A stretch of DNA of 64,000 bases. Source: an uncultured cyanobacterium. Its GTDB lineage: Bacteria > Cyanobacteriota > Cyanobacteriia > PCC-6307 > Cyanobiaceae. A program made the translations under genes and the position numbers. The first letter of the stretch is position 1; each line of letters starts with the position of its first letter. The stretch is from contig CAIJRN010000026.1 in assembly GCA_903823115.1 (NCBI GenBank), positions 1 to 64,000 on the forward strand, in the 5' to 3' direction. The notes beneath the pieces were generated by a model. That model was not told where the DNA came from, did not search any database, and worked only from the letters and a program-made list of their open reading frames with translations. Below, in pieces: positions 7,780 through 16,465 of the stretch.

Positions 7780-9846
7780 ACCTACGATCAGTGCCACGAT
7801 CGAGCGTGGCCCCACGGTGCAGATGTCCCCCTCCAGGGCCGGGGCGTCCACCCAGGGCACGATGTCCTCGGGGCTGGCTCTGGAGGTGTCGATCCAGCGA
7901 TGCCAGGACTGCTGGCCGCCATCGGCGGCTGGCAGTCGGAAGGTGAGAGGCTCCCACCAGGCGTTGACCATGGCGTGCCAGCGGAACTGGTGGTCGATGC
8001 TGGTGATCGTCACGGCGAAGGAGCGGGAGGACTCGCTCCAGTCGGGCTGGTTCGGCTCAACGCCATGCCAGCTCAGCTGATGGCGCTGCACCAGGTCGCA
8101 GAGGCTGAGGCTGCGTGCGTTGATCACCACATCGCGACGGCGGCGGTAGGCGATCAGCTCGCGCACGAAGCGATGCAGGTCGGCGTTGCGCTCCAGCAGC
8201 GACCAGTCGAGCCAGCTGAGGGCGGTGTCCTGGGCATAGGCGTTGTTGTTGCCCTGCTGGCTGCGGCCGATTTCATCTCCCATCGCCAGCATCGGTGTGC
8301 CGATCGCCAGCAACAGGAAGGCCAGCAAATTGCGGCTCTGGCGGGCCCGCAGGGCCAGCACTTCTGGATCGTCCGTGGCGCCTTCGCTGCCGCAGTTCCA
8401 GCTGGCGTTGTCGTCGCTGCCGTCGCGATTGTCCTCGCCATTGGCCTCGTTGTGCTTGCTGTCGTAGCTGACCAGATCGGCCAGGGTGAAGCCGTCGTGG
8501 CAGGTGATGAAGTTGACGCTCGCCTCGGCCTCCCGTTGCTTGTGGCCGTAGATGTCGGGGCTGCCGATCAGCCGCTGGCTGACGCTGCGGGCCAGGCCGG
8601 CATCGCCCTTGATGAAGCGGCGCACGTCGTCGCGGAAGCGGCCGTTCCACTCCTGCCAGTTGTCACCGACGAAGCTGCCCACCTGATAGAGGCCGGCGGC
8701 ATCCCAGGCCTCGGCGATCAGCTTGGTGCCGGCCAGCACCGGATCGGTGTCGATGTCCCAGAGGATCGGCGAGAGGGGCGTGGGCTTGCCGTCCTGATCC
8801 CGGTCCAGCACCGAGGCCAGATCGAAGCGGAAGCCATCGACATGCAGATGCCGCACCCAGTGGCGCAGGCTCTGGCGGATCAGGCGCCGCACCACCGGAT
8901 GGTTGGCGTTGAAGGTGTTGCCGCAGCCGGTGTCGTCGATGTAGGTGCCGTCGTCGTTGTGCAGGTAGTAATCGCCATCCGCCAGGCCGCGGAAGCAGAA
9001 AGCCGGCCCCTCGGCGTCGCCTTCGGCGGTGTGGTTGAACACCACATCCAGGATCACCTCGATACCGGCGCGGTGCAGGGCCTTGACCAGATCGCGGAAC
9101 TCATCGATCACTTCCAGCGGATCGTCGCTGCAGGAGTAGCCGGGGTGGGGTGCGAAGAACGACACCGGCTGATAGCCCCAGTAGTTGCGCTGGCCGCTGG
9201 GGGCCGCCAGGGGGTCGAAGGCGAACACCGGCAACAGCTCCACCGCCGTGATGCCCAGATCCTGCAGGTAGGGAATCTTGCTGATCAGGCCCCGATAGGT
9301 GCCGGCCTGCTCCGCTGGCAGGCCGGCACTGGGGTGGGCCGTGAAGCCGCGCACATGCAGTTCGTAGATCACCGTTTCGCGGGCGGGCCGGCGCAGGGGG
9401 CGATCGCCTTCCCAGTCGTAGGCGAACGGATCGGCCACCACACTTTTCATCGCCGTGCCCCAGTCGCCGGCGCTGCTGCGGCCCGGGGCTCGCCCATAGC
9501 CCGGCGGCATCGCCAGGGCCAGTCCATGGGGATCGAGCAGCAGGTTCCCCGGATCGAAGCGCAGGCCCAGCTGGGGCTGCTGGGGGCCTTCCAGCCGCCA
9601 GCCGTAGTGCTGGCCCGGACCGATGCCTTCCACCCGGCAATGCCAGTAGTCGCCCGTGCGGTGCTGGGCCGGGTCGAGGCGGACGCGCCGGTTGGGTATG
9701 GCGTCGCCGACACCGTTGAACAGGCAGAGCTCCACCGCCGTGGCCCGGCGGGCATAGAGGCTGAAGTTGACACCTCCCTCGCAGACCGCGGCCCCCAGGG
9801 GGGCACTGCTTCCCGGGGACAGCAGGCTGGCCGTGCTTGAGGTCAT
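7717..9846 (-). CDS. glgX: glycogen debranching enzyme GlgX (isoamylase-type)
   Basis: A 709-residue GH13 debranching enzyme that hydrolyses alpha-1,6 branches of (limit-dextrin) glycogen. I start at the ATG at 9846 (MTSSTASLL); the frame stays open upstream without similarity. The N-terminal CBM48-like module begins GGVNFSLYARRA. GH13 motifs are VILDVVFNHTAEG (residue about 269), the nucleophile region GFRFDLASVLD (about 340), acid/base EAWD (about 380) and ITCHDGFTLADLVSYD (about 450). The last about 20 residues are translated from the antisense of the VOC remnant, with a TAG at 7717-7719. It is close to usual GlgX length (650-710). A broken duplicate of its 3' part is at 4530-5160. Confidence 0.93.
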   Translation of the reverse strand: MTSSTASLLSPGSSAPLGAAVCEGGVNFSLYARRATAVELCLFNGVGDAIPNRRVRLDPAQHRTGDYWHCRVEGIGPGQHYGWRLEGPQQPQLGLRFDPGNLLLDPHGLALAMPPGYGRAPGRSSAGDWGTAMKSVVADPFAYDWEGDRPLRRPARETVIYELHVRGFTAHPSAGLPAEQAGTYRGLISKIPYLQDLGITAVELLPVFAFDPLAAPSGQRNYWGYQPVSFFAPHPGYSCSDDPLEVIDEFRDLVKALHRAGIEVILDVVFNHTAEGDAEGPAFCFRGLADGDYYLHNDDGTYIDDTGCGNTFNANHPVVRRLIRQSLRHWVRHLHVDGFRFDLASVLDRDQDGKPTPLSPILWDIDTDPVLAGTKLIAEAWDAAGLYQVGSFVGDNWQEWNGRFRDDVRRFIKGDAGLARSVSQRLIGSPDIYGHKQREAEASVNFITCHDGFTLADLVSYDSKHNEANGEDNRDGSDDNASWNCGSEGATDDPEVLALRARQSRNLLAFLLLAIGTPMLAMGDEIGRSQQGNNNAYAQDTALSWLDWSLLERNADLHRFVRELIAYRRRRDVVINARSLSLCDLVQRHQLSWHGVEPNQPDWSESSRSFAVTITSIDHQFRWHAMVNAWWEPLTFRLPAADGGQQSWHRWIDTSRASPEDIVPWVDAPALEGDICTVGPRSIVALIVGLSPEAVAADGHPGPPAGGPA

Positions 9847-10271
9847 GGTGTTGGCTCTGGGGAGGGGGGCGGATGCCCCCTGCAGAAATGATGACCTCCA
9901 GCCGGGGTTTCGCCCGCCTGCCGGCCACTGCGGGTGGTCGCGGTTCGTCTGGTGGCAACCGGTCGGCGTGTCCGCTGCCCAGGGTGTACCGGGGTTTGAT
10001 CCGTCTGGATGATCCAGAACGTTCCGCCGACCCCGGATCAGCTGCCGGTAGGGCTCGGAGCAGATGGCGAGCGCACGGCAGCAACACACCATGGGCGAGT
10101 GTCCTGGCGAGCGCTGCTGCCGGTTGATCGGCGGTCGCTCTCCTCTCAGGGGCGATGCCGTGTGGTCGGGAGGGTCAGTGCGGCTATCTCCGGGCTTGCG
10201 AACAAGTTGGCGGCGCCGACCGGAAACCCCGTCTACGTTGAGCCGCAATCCCCCTGCCGTTCGGCTCACCG
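9847..10271. other. 425 bp spacer between glgX and the DoxX gene
   Basis: Both flanking genes read outward, so promoters for glgX (minus) and the DoxX gene (plus) should lie here. Frames open across it have no recognisable protein similarity and reflect the high GC content. I see no convincing RNA gene, repeat or operator in it. Confidence 0.4.
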
Positions 10272-10766
10272 ATGGATCTCGAGATCGTCACCCTGCTTGT
10301 GCCCACGGGCCCCTCCCTGGCGGCGGGCGTTGGCCTGCTGGTGCTGCGGCTGTTCGTGGGGTTGGCCTTCATCCGCCACGGCTGGCCGAAGCTGCGCAAC
10401 CTCAAGACCTGGTCGACGGCGATGAAGACGCCGGAGTGGCTCTGCTTCCTCTCGGCCGCCTCGATGTGGGGTGCCGGGATTGCGCTGATTCCGGGCCTGC
10501 TCACCCCCCTGGCGGCCCTGGCGATCCTGGTGTCGATGGCCTACGCCATGGTGCTGGAGATCAGTTCCGGAACTCCGTTCATCGCTCCTGATCCGTATCA
10601 GATCCCTGAGGGGGACTACGCCGGTCCGATGGGTGTGGGTGAACCGCCCAGCTGGGAGAAGGCGGCCATGTATGTGGTGATGTGCCTGGTGCTGATCACC
10701 TCTGGTGGCGGCCTCTTCTCCCTCGACAACCTGGTGATCGCCGATCTGCTCAACACCCTGCTCTGA
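10272..10766 (+). CDS. DoxX family integral membrane protein
   Basis: A 164-residue membrane protein of the DoxX/DoxD-like family. Four hydrophobic helices are visible: LAAGVGLLVLRLFVGLAFI (about 17-35), CFLSAASMWGAGIALIPGLL (about 58-77), LAALAILVSMAYAMVLEI (about 80-97) and AAMYVVMCLVLITSGGGLFS (about 131-150). RHGWPKL after the first helix is typical of the family. DoxX proteins are linked to quinone-dependent redox and stress functions in a few bacteria; the role here is unknown. It lies on its own, convergent with the channel-like gene that follows. Confidence 0.8.
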   Translation: MDLEIVTLLVPTGPSLAAGVGLLVLRLFVGLAFIRHGWPKLRNLKTWSTAMKTPEWLCFLSAASMWGAGIALIPGLLTPLAALAILVSMAYAMVLEISSGTPFIAPDPYQIPEGDYAGPMGVGEPPSWEKAAMYVVMCLVLITSGGGLFSLDNLVIADLLNTLL

Positions 10767-10799
10767 GTCCCGTTCCGGCTGGCCTCTGACCCCTTGGCT

Positions 10800-11522
10800 T
10801 CAGAGCTGGGGCTGGCGATGGAAGCGTCCCAGCACCAGGGCAATCAGCACCGCCACATAGAGCTGGCCTATGATCGTAATGACCAGCACGCCGTAGTGGC
10901 TCAGCAGATGGCCCGGGCTGGCCACCGTGTTGCTCACCGTTGTCAGGGCTTCAAAGGAGGCGCTCACCATTGCGGGAAATACCCGCAGCGGATTGCTGAC
11001 CGGATTCAGTCCGGCCGGAAGATAGGTCAATTCGAATGCGTCCGGTTGCCAGATCAACAGGGTGTGCAGCAGGAACCCGCCGGCGTAGCCGATCAGCAGG
11101 TAGCCGCTGGCGGCCCCCATCAGCACCTGCAGGGTCACGTAGGGCTCAATGATCAGGGTGCGCACCTTGCGCAGCAGGAAGTAGCCGATGAACAGGCCCC
11201 AGATCAGTAGATGGGGAAGCGTCAGATGCTTGGCCAGGCTGGGCGATTCCGCCAGGGTGATCAGCCAGACCACCTCAAAGACGATGGCGCTGACACCCAG
11301 GCCATAGAGCCAGCGTTTGCTCTTTTGCAGGGGTGAGTAGCGGGTCAGGAAGACCATCATCACGACGGCCAGGGCGACCGAACCCAGGGAGGTGAGCAGG
11401 GGCCAATCCGTCGCCAACGGCAGCATCAGCAGCACCAGCGTGATCACGGTCAGCAGGTAGCCGTAGCCCCGATGGCGCTTGCGGATGCGGCGCAATTGGT
11501 CTGGTGTGAAGCAATGGAGCAT
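10800..11522 (-). CDS. ion-channel-like membrane protein without a canonical K+ filter
   Basis: A 240-residue membrane protein with about six hydrophobic segments (YLLTVITLVLLMLPLA, VALAVVMMVFL, WLYGLGVSAIVFEVVWLITL, LLIWGLFIGYFLL, VLMGAASGYLLIGYAGGFLL and a C-terminal helix). The last part, a pore-loop-like ASFEALTTVSN followed by VLVITIIGQLYVAVLIALVLG, matches the P-loop plus S6 region of cyanobacterial two-TM-pore channels (Ion_trans_2). Those usually read T(V/L)GYG, but here the corresponding positions read TVSNTVA. The fold call is moderately sure; K+ conduction is doubtful. It is convergent with the DoxX gene and lies 26 bp downstream of the ABC ATPase gene on the same strand. Confidence 0.7.
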   Translation of the reverse strand: MLHCFTPDQLRRIRKRHRGYGYLLTVITLVLLMLPLATDWPLLTSLGSVALAVVMMVFLTRYSPLQKSKRWLYGLGVSAIVFEVVWLITLAESPSLAKHLTLPHLLIWGLFIGYFLLRKVRTLIIEPYVTLQVLMGAASGYLLIGYAGGFLLHTLLIWQPDAFELTYLPAGLNPVSNPLRVFPAMVSASFEALTTVSNTVASPGHLLSHYGVLVITIIGQLYVAVLIALVLGRFHRQPQL

Positions 11523-11548
11523 GGTGCTGGGGCGATTCGGTCGGGTGA

Positions 11549-13189
11549 TCAGGCCAGGGTCGGCAGCCGCGGGCAGGCCTCCACCAGGGTGCGGGTGATG
11601 GCGGCGCGGGGATGGTCGAGCAGGTCGGCACCGGGGCCCTCCTCGACGATCCGGCCACCTTCGAGCACCAGCACCCGATGGCAGAAGCCGCTGGCGACGC
11701 TGAGGTCGTGGGTGACGAACAGCAGGCCCAGCCCCAGCTGGCCCTGCAGATGCCGCAGCAGGGCCAGCACCTCCGCCTGCACCTCGGCATCGAGCATGCT
11801 GACGCTCTCGTCGCAGAGCAGCACCCGGGGCCGCAGGATCAGGGCGCGGGCGATCGCCACCCGTTGCTGCTGGCCGCCCGAGAGCTGGCGGGGCAGCCGG
11901 TTCTCGAAGCTCTCCGGCGGTTCCAGTCCCACGGCCGCCAGCTGGGCGCGGGCCTGCTCGCGCGCCTGGCTGCGGTTGGCCAGGCCGTGGATCAGCAGCG
12001 GGTCAGCCACCGCTTCCCCCACGTTCATCTGGGGATTGAGGCAGGCCAGCGGATCCTGAAACACCATCTGGATGCGGCGGCGGGCCCGCGCCAACTGCTG
12101 GCCCCGCAGCTGGCGCAGATCCTGGCCCTCGAGCCGCACGGCGCCCCCCCGTACCGGCGCCAGGCCCATCAGGGCTCGGCAGAGGCTGCTCTTGCCGCAG
12201 CCGGAGGCCCCCACCAGGCCGACGGTTTCGCCCTCGTGCAACTGCAGGCTGATGCCATCCACGGCCTTGAGCCAGCGTTGCCGCCAGGGGGGCGACGGCA
12301 GGGAATGCCAGCTGCGCAGGTTGTCGATGTCCAGCAGCAGCGGCGAGCAGGGGGAGGGCTGGCTGCGGCTGCCTTCCCGTTCGCGGGCGGCCTGCACCAG
12401 CCGCCGGCCCACGGCGGAGTGGGGGGTGGTGAGCACCTGGTTGGCCGGGCCCTCCTCCACTAGGCGGCCGGCATCGAGCACGCCGATGCGCTCGCACCAG
12501 CGGCCGGCCATCGCCAGGTCGTGGCTGATCAACAGCAGGGCGCTGCCGGCTTCGTCGCAGAGTTCCCGCAGTTCCGCCATCACCTGGACGGTGACGGCCA
12601 CATCGAGGCTGGTGGTGGGTTCGTCGGCGATCACCAGGGCCGGGTTGAGCGCCATGGCCAGGGCGATGGCGAGGCGCTGGCGCATGCCGCCGCTGAACTC
12701 GTGGGGGTAGCTGCCATAGCGGGCTGGATCGATGCCGACCCGAGCCAGCAGCTCCTCGGCCCGCTGGTGCACCTGACGGCGCTTCCAGGCCGGCCTGTGG
12801 GCGGCCAGGGTGTCGCCGAGATGCTCGCCGATCGTCATCAGCGGGTTGAGCCGCGTCATCGGGTCCTGGAAGACCAGGCCCACTGCCTCGCCGCGCAGCC
12901 GGCGCAGGGCACCGCGATCGAGGCGGCGGGGATCCTGGCCCGCCAGCTCCAGGCCGCCACTGCAGGCACTGCCGGGGGGCAGCAGCTGCAGGACCGCTCG
13001 GGCCACGGTGCTTTTGCCGCAGCCGGATGGGCCCACCAGGGCGAGGCGATCGCCGGCAGCCAGCTGGAGGTCGAGGCCATCGAGGGTGGGCCGCTCGGCC
13101 CCCGGATAACGCACCATCAGGCCATCGATCCGCAGCACCGGAATGCCAGGGCCAGAAAGCGAAGCTGCGGCGGCCATGGTCGGTGGCAA
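11549..13189 (-). CDS. ABC transporter subunit with two ATPase domains (oligopeptide/dipeptide type)
   Basis: A 546-residue fusion of two ABC nucleotide-binding domains of the peptide/nickel importer class, DppD-like followed by DppF-like. Domain 1 (about 20-260) has Walker A GPSGCGKST, signature FSGGMRQRLAIALAMA and Walker B ALVIADEPTTSLD. Domain 2 (about 285-540) has GASGCGKSS, LSGGQQQRVAIARAL and VLLCDESVSMLD, where the usual Pro after the catalytic Glu is Ser. Such fused subunits energise import of peptides or metal chelates in cyanobacteria. No permease or binding-protein gene of this system is nearby, so it is an orphan ATPase here. It is divergent from the relA/spoT gene with a 64 bp gap. 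Confidence 0.92.
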   Translation of the reverse strand: MPPTMAAAASLSGPGIPVLRIDGLMVRYPGAERPTLDGLDLQLAAGDRLALVGPSGCGKSTVARAVLQLLPPGSACSGGLELAGQDPRRLDRGALRRLRGEAVGLVFQDPMTRLNPLMTIGEHLGDTLAAHRPAWKRRQVHQRAEELLARVGIDPARYGSYPHEFSGGMRQRLAIALAMALNPALVIADEPTTSLDVAVTVQVMAELRELCDEAGSALLLISHDLAMAGRWCERIGVLDAGRLVEEGPANQVLTTPHSAVGRRLVQAAREREGSRSQPSPCSPLLLDIDNLRSWHSLPSPPWRQRWLKAVDGISLQLHEGETVGLVGASGCGKSSLCRALMGLAPVRGGAVRLEGQDLRQLRGQQLARARRRIQMVFQDPLACLNPQMNVGEAVADPLLIHGLANRSQAREQARAQLAAVGLEPPESFENRLPRQLSGGQQQRVAIARALILRPRVLLCDESVSMLDAEVQAEVLALLRHLQGQLGLGLLFVTHDLSVASGFCHRVLVLEGGRIVEEGPGADLLDHPRAAITRTLVEACPRLPTLA

Positions 13190-13253
13190 GATTCAGCCCA
13201 GCTTGGATGCCCAGACCCGCACATCCAACGGTTTGTGACGGCGCCTGAATACC

Positions 13254-15659
13254 ATGGGAATCAATTCGGGGGCAGGGATGCTGAAGGCCGTACCCGATCC
13301 GAGCGCCACCCTGGCCAGCAGCCCCGTGGGCCGCAAGCCGGTCGAGGCATCATCCTCCAGGCCTTCTCCCGTCCTTTCAACCAGCCTTTCGGAGGCAGTC
13401 CCCACCGGACGGCGTCGACCGATTCACGATCCAGCTGACTACGGCGTACCGCTGCCTGCCTGGCTGCAGGACTGTGTGCGTCATGTGCCCCCAGGCGCCG
13501 GTGAGAGCTGCCCCACCGACACGGAGTCCCTGCTGGCTTCGGCCTTTGATTTCGCCTATCAGCTGCACGAGGGCCAGTTCCGGGCCAGCGGCGAGCCCTA
13601 CATCATCCATCCGGTGGCGGTGGCTGATCTGTTGCGCGACATCGGTGCCAGTGCTGCCGTGATCGCCGCCGGTTTCCTGCACGATGTCGTCGAGGACACC
13701 CAGGTCACGCCTGAAGAGATCGCCTTGCATTTCGGCCCCGAGGTGCGAACGCTGGTGGAGGGGGTCACCAAGCTGGGTGGCATCCATTTCACCAATCAGA
13801 CCGAAGCCCAGGCTGAGAACCTGCGGCGCATGTTCCTGGCCATGGCCAGTGACATCCGGGTGGTGCTGGTGAAGCTGGCCGATCGGCTGCACAACATGCG
13901 CACCCTCAGGGCTCTCAAGCCCGAAAAGCAGCAGCGCATCGCCCGCGAAACCCGCGACATCTACGCCCCGCTGGCCAATCGGCTCGGCATCGGCCGTTTC
14001 AAGTGGGAACTGGAGGATCTTGCCTTCAAGATTCTCGAGCCGGAAGCCTTCCGCGAAATCCAGCAGCAGGTGGCCAGCAAGCGCAGCGACCGGGAGGACC
14101 GGCTGGGTGTGACGGTGCAGCTGTTGCGTGACCGCCTGGCGGCGGTGGGGCTGCAGAGCTGTGAGGTGACCGGTCGGCCCAAGCATCTCTATGGCATCTG
14201 GAGCAAGATGCAGCGCCAGCAGAAGGCCTTTCACGAGATCTATGACGTGGCGGCGGTGCGCATTCTCTGCCCCTCACTGGAGGGCTGTTATCGGGCCCTG
14301 GCGGTGGTGCATGACACCTTTCGCCCGATTCCGGGTCGCTTCAAGGACTACATCGGCCTGCCCAAACCCAATGGCTATCAGTCGTTGCATACGGCGGTGA
14401 TCGGCCGCCACCGACCGATTGAGGTTCAGATTCGCACCGGTGAGATGCACCAGGTGGCGGAATATGGCATTGCCGCTCACTGGAAATACAAGGAGGGTGG
14501 CTCCCCCGCCGATAACGACACCGAGCGCTTCAACTGGTTGCGTCAGCTGGTGGACTGGCAGAAGGATGACGGCGGCACCGACAGCAGCGACTTCCTGGCT
14601 TCGATCAAGGAAGATCTCTTCGATGAAGAGGTGTTCGTGTTCACTCCCAAAGGTGATGTGCTGGGTTTGCGTAAAGGTTCCACGGCGGTGGATTTTGCTT
14701 ATCGCATCCACTCTGAAGTGGGTAATCACTGTCAGGGAGTACGCATCAATGATCGCCTCTGTCCCTTGGCCACGCCTCTACAGAATGGCGATTTTGTTCA
14801 GGTGGTCACCGGTAAAAATGCGCACCCGAGTCTTGACTGGCTGAATTTCGTCGCCACGCCAACGGCCCGCAATCGCATTCGGGCCTGGTATAAGCGCAGC
14901 CACCGGGATGAGAATATTCAACGCGGCACCGATCTGCTGGAGCGGGAGCTCGGACGTGATGGATTCGATGCCCTGCTTAATGGTGAGGCCATCGCCCGGG
15001 TGGCGCGCCGCTGCAATCTGATCGGCACGGAGGATCTGCTGGCCAGCCTCGGCTTTGGTGGCGTGACGCTGCAGCAGGTGGTGAATCGGCTGCGGGAGGA
15101 GATCCGTCTGGCCAGTGAGGCCACGACAGCGGCCCCCACCAATGAGCAGGTGGCTGCCGCTGTCGTGGCCTCCCATCCGGCACCATCGACGCCCCTGCAC
15201 CAGGGCGCCGGCAGTCCGATCCTGGGGGTGGAGGGGCTGGAATACAGGCTGGGCGGCTGCTGCAGTCCGTTGCCGGGGGAGGCGATCGTGGGCGCGGTGG
15301 CTCTCGGCAACCATGGCATCACCATTCACCGCCAGGATTGCGCCAATGTCGGCCAGACGCCTTCGGAGCGGCGCTTGCCGGTGCGCTGGAATCCAGCCGG
15401 TGCTGGTCAGCAGCGCCGCTACCCGGTGCGACTGCGCATTGAGGTGCTGGACCGGGTGGGAGTGCTCAAGGACATCCTCACCCGCCTCTCCGATCACCGC
15501 ATCAACGTCAGTGATGCCCGGGTGCGCACCGGTGCCGGCAAGCCGGCCCGCATCGATCTGCGGGTGGAGCTGGTGAGTGCCGAACAGCTGCGCGACACGA
15601 TGGATCAGATCCGTTCAATGGCCGATGTGCTCGATATCTGTCGTACCGGGATCGGTTGA
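13254..15659 (+). CDS. RelA/SpoT-type bifunctional (p)ppGpp synthetase/hydrolase
   Basis: An 801-residue RSH enzyme that makes and degrades the stringent-response alarmone. From the ATG at 13254 the order is a variable N-terminal tail (about 60 residues), HD hydrolase domain with FLHDVVEDT (about 141-149), synthetase domain with DYIGLPKPNGYQSLHT (about 364), TGS domain starting VFVFTPKGDVLGL (about 459), a linker with the conserved CCxPLPGE-type motif (seen as GGCCSPLPGEAIVGA), and a C-terminal ACT domain (about 720-800). Both catalytic motif sets look intact, so both activities are expected. A second possible start is the ATG 24 bp downstream. In cyanobacteria a single long RSH is usual. Confidence 0.95.
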   Translation: MGINSGAGMLKAVPDPSATLASSPVGRKPVEASSSRPSPVLSTSLSEAVPTGRRRPIHDPADYGVPLPAWLQDCVRHVPPGAGESCPTDTESLLASAFDFAYQLHEGQFRASGEPYIIHPVAVADLLRDIGASAAVIAAGFLHDVVEDTQVTPEEIALHFGPEVRTLVEGVTKLGGIHFTNQTEAQAENLRRMFLAMASDIRVVLVKLADRLHNMRTLRALKPEKQQRIARETRDIYAPLANRLGIGRFKWELEDLAFKILEPEAFREIQQQVASKRSDREDRLGVTVQLLRDRLAAVGLQSCEVTGRPKHLYGIWSKMQRQQKAFHEIYDVAAVRILCPSLEGCYRALAVVHDTFRPIPGRFKDYIGLPKPNGYQSLHTAVIGRHRPIEVQIRTGEMHQVAEYGIAAHWKYKEGGSPADNDTERFNWLRQLVDWQKDDGGTDSSDFLASIKEDLFDEEVFVFTPKGDVLGLRKGSTAVDFAYRIHSEVGNHCQGVRINDRLCPLATPLQNGDFVQVVTGKNAHPSLDWLNFVATPTARNRIRAWYKRSHRDENIQRGTDLLERELGRDGFDALLNGEAIARVARRCNLIGTEDLLASLGFGGVTLQQVVNRLREEIRLASEATTAAPTNEQVAAAVVASHPAPSTPLHQGAGSPILGVEGLEYRLGGCCSPLPGEAIVGAVALGNHGITIHRQDCANVGQTPSERRLPVRWNPAGAGQQRRYPVRLRIEVLDRVGVLKDILTRLSDHRINVSDARVRTGAGKPARIDLRVELVSAEQLRDTMDQIRSMADVLDICRTGIG

Positions 15660-15715
15660 GTCCGCTTGAGTGGGAATCGATTCAGGCTTTCCTGGGCCGA
15701 CCGCGGTGACCTTGA

Positions 15716-16258
15716 TCAGGCCGCTCGTCGGTTCCTGGCGGAGCTGGAATGCTGGGGTTGTTCCAGGTGGATGTCCGGCCTGAGGCTCCGCTGTTTCTGC
15801 GGTTCACGGCCACCGGAGAGCGGTACGGCCAGGAACTGCAGAATCAGCTGCAGCGACTGGGACAGCAGGTTCCAGACCGTGCTCAGTCGCGGCAGGGTGT
15901 GGGATCCGATCCTGACGGCGCCGCTGAAAATCGCCAGCACGGCGGCAATGGACAGGGAGGCCAGGGCTGCAAAACCGAGCATCTGGGCGAGGCCGAGCAG
16001 CATCTGGCCGATGCCCGTGCCGATGCCACGCACACCGGAGATGACGTTGTAGATCGACTTGCTGGCGACCAGCAGGGTGTCGAAGCGCAGGGATTCGGCA
16101 GCCTCGAACAGCCCGGTCAGCAATCCGCAGCCCAGCAGCACCAACAGGATGCCCACCCCCATGTCCCGGACACCAAAGCCACCCTCGGCTGGGCGCGATC
16201 GCTTGCTGGACGGGGCAGTGGATTTCCGAGACGGGCCGGGGCTGGTGCGCAAGGTCAT
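15716..16258 (-). CDS. hypothetical membrane protein
   Basis: A 180-residue protein without a family I recognise. A charged, Ser-rich N terminus (about 30 residues) precedes a strong hydrophobic segment GVGILLVLLGCGLLTGLF, then a hydrophilic stretch, a long hydrophobic span MLLGLAQMLGFAALASLSIA continuing VLAIF, a further amphipathic LLSQSLQLILQFLAV, and a basic tail. It reads as an inner-membrane protein with two to three passes. It is convergent with the RSH gene (56 bp gap). Codon use matches its neighbours, which favours a real gene. No function is proposed. Confidence 0.6.
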   Translation of the reverse strand: MTLRTSPGPSRKSTAPSSKRSRPAEGGFGVRDMGVGILLVLLGCGLLTGLFEAAESLRFDTLLVASKSIYNVISGVRGIGTGIGQMLLGLAQMLGFAALASLSIAAVLAIFSGAVRIGSHTLPRLSTVWNLLSQSLQLILQFLAVPLSGGREPQKQRSLRPDIHLEQPQHSSSARNRRAA

Positions 16259-16465
16259 CGGAGGTTGGTTGGCAAATGCATCACACCCACTGCATTTTGA
16301 TGTGAAGCGTAGATTGAGGAAACCTGTCCGTTGCCTTGCCTGCCACGGCTACTGGACGGTTTGAACATTGGGAGGGCTTCGGAAGCTCTGGCGGCTCTGG
16401 CTTGCGCCGGCTGTGGCCCAGTGCAGGCGCCGATCTCTCAGCATGGGCGCCTTGCTTCCGGCTGG

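Noticed and set aside
7747..9840. A 697-codon plus-strand reading frame.
   Set aside because: It lies wholly antisense to glgX, whose catalytic motifs are intact on the minus strand. The long frame is a by-product of high GC third positions.
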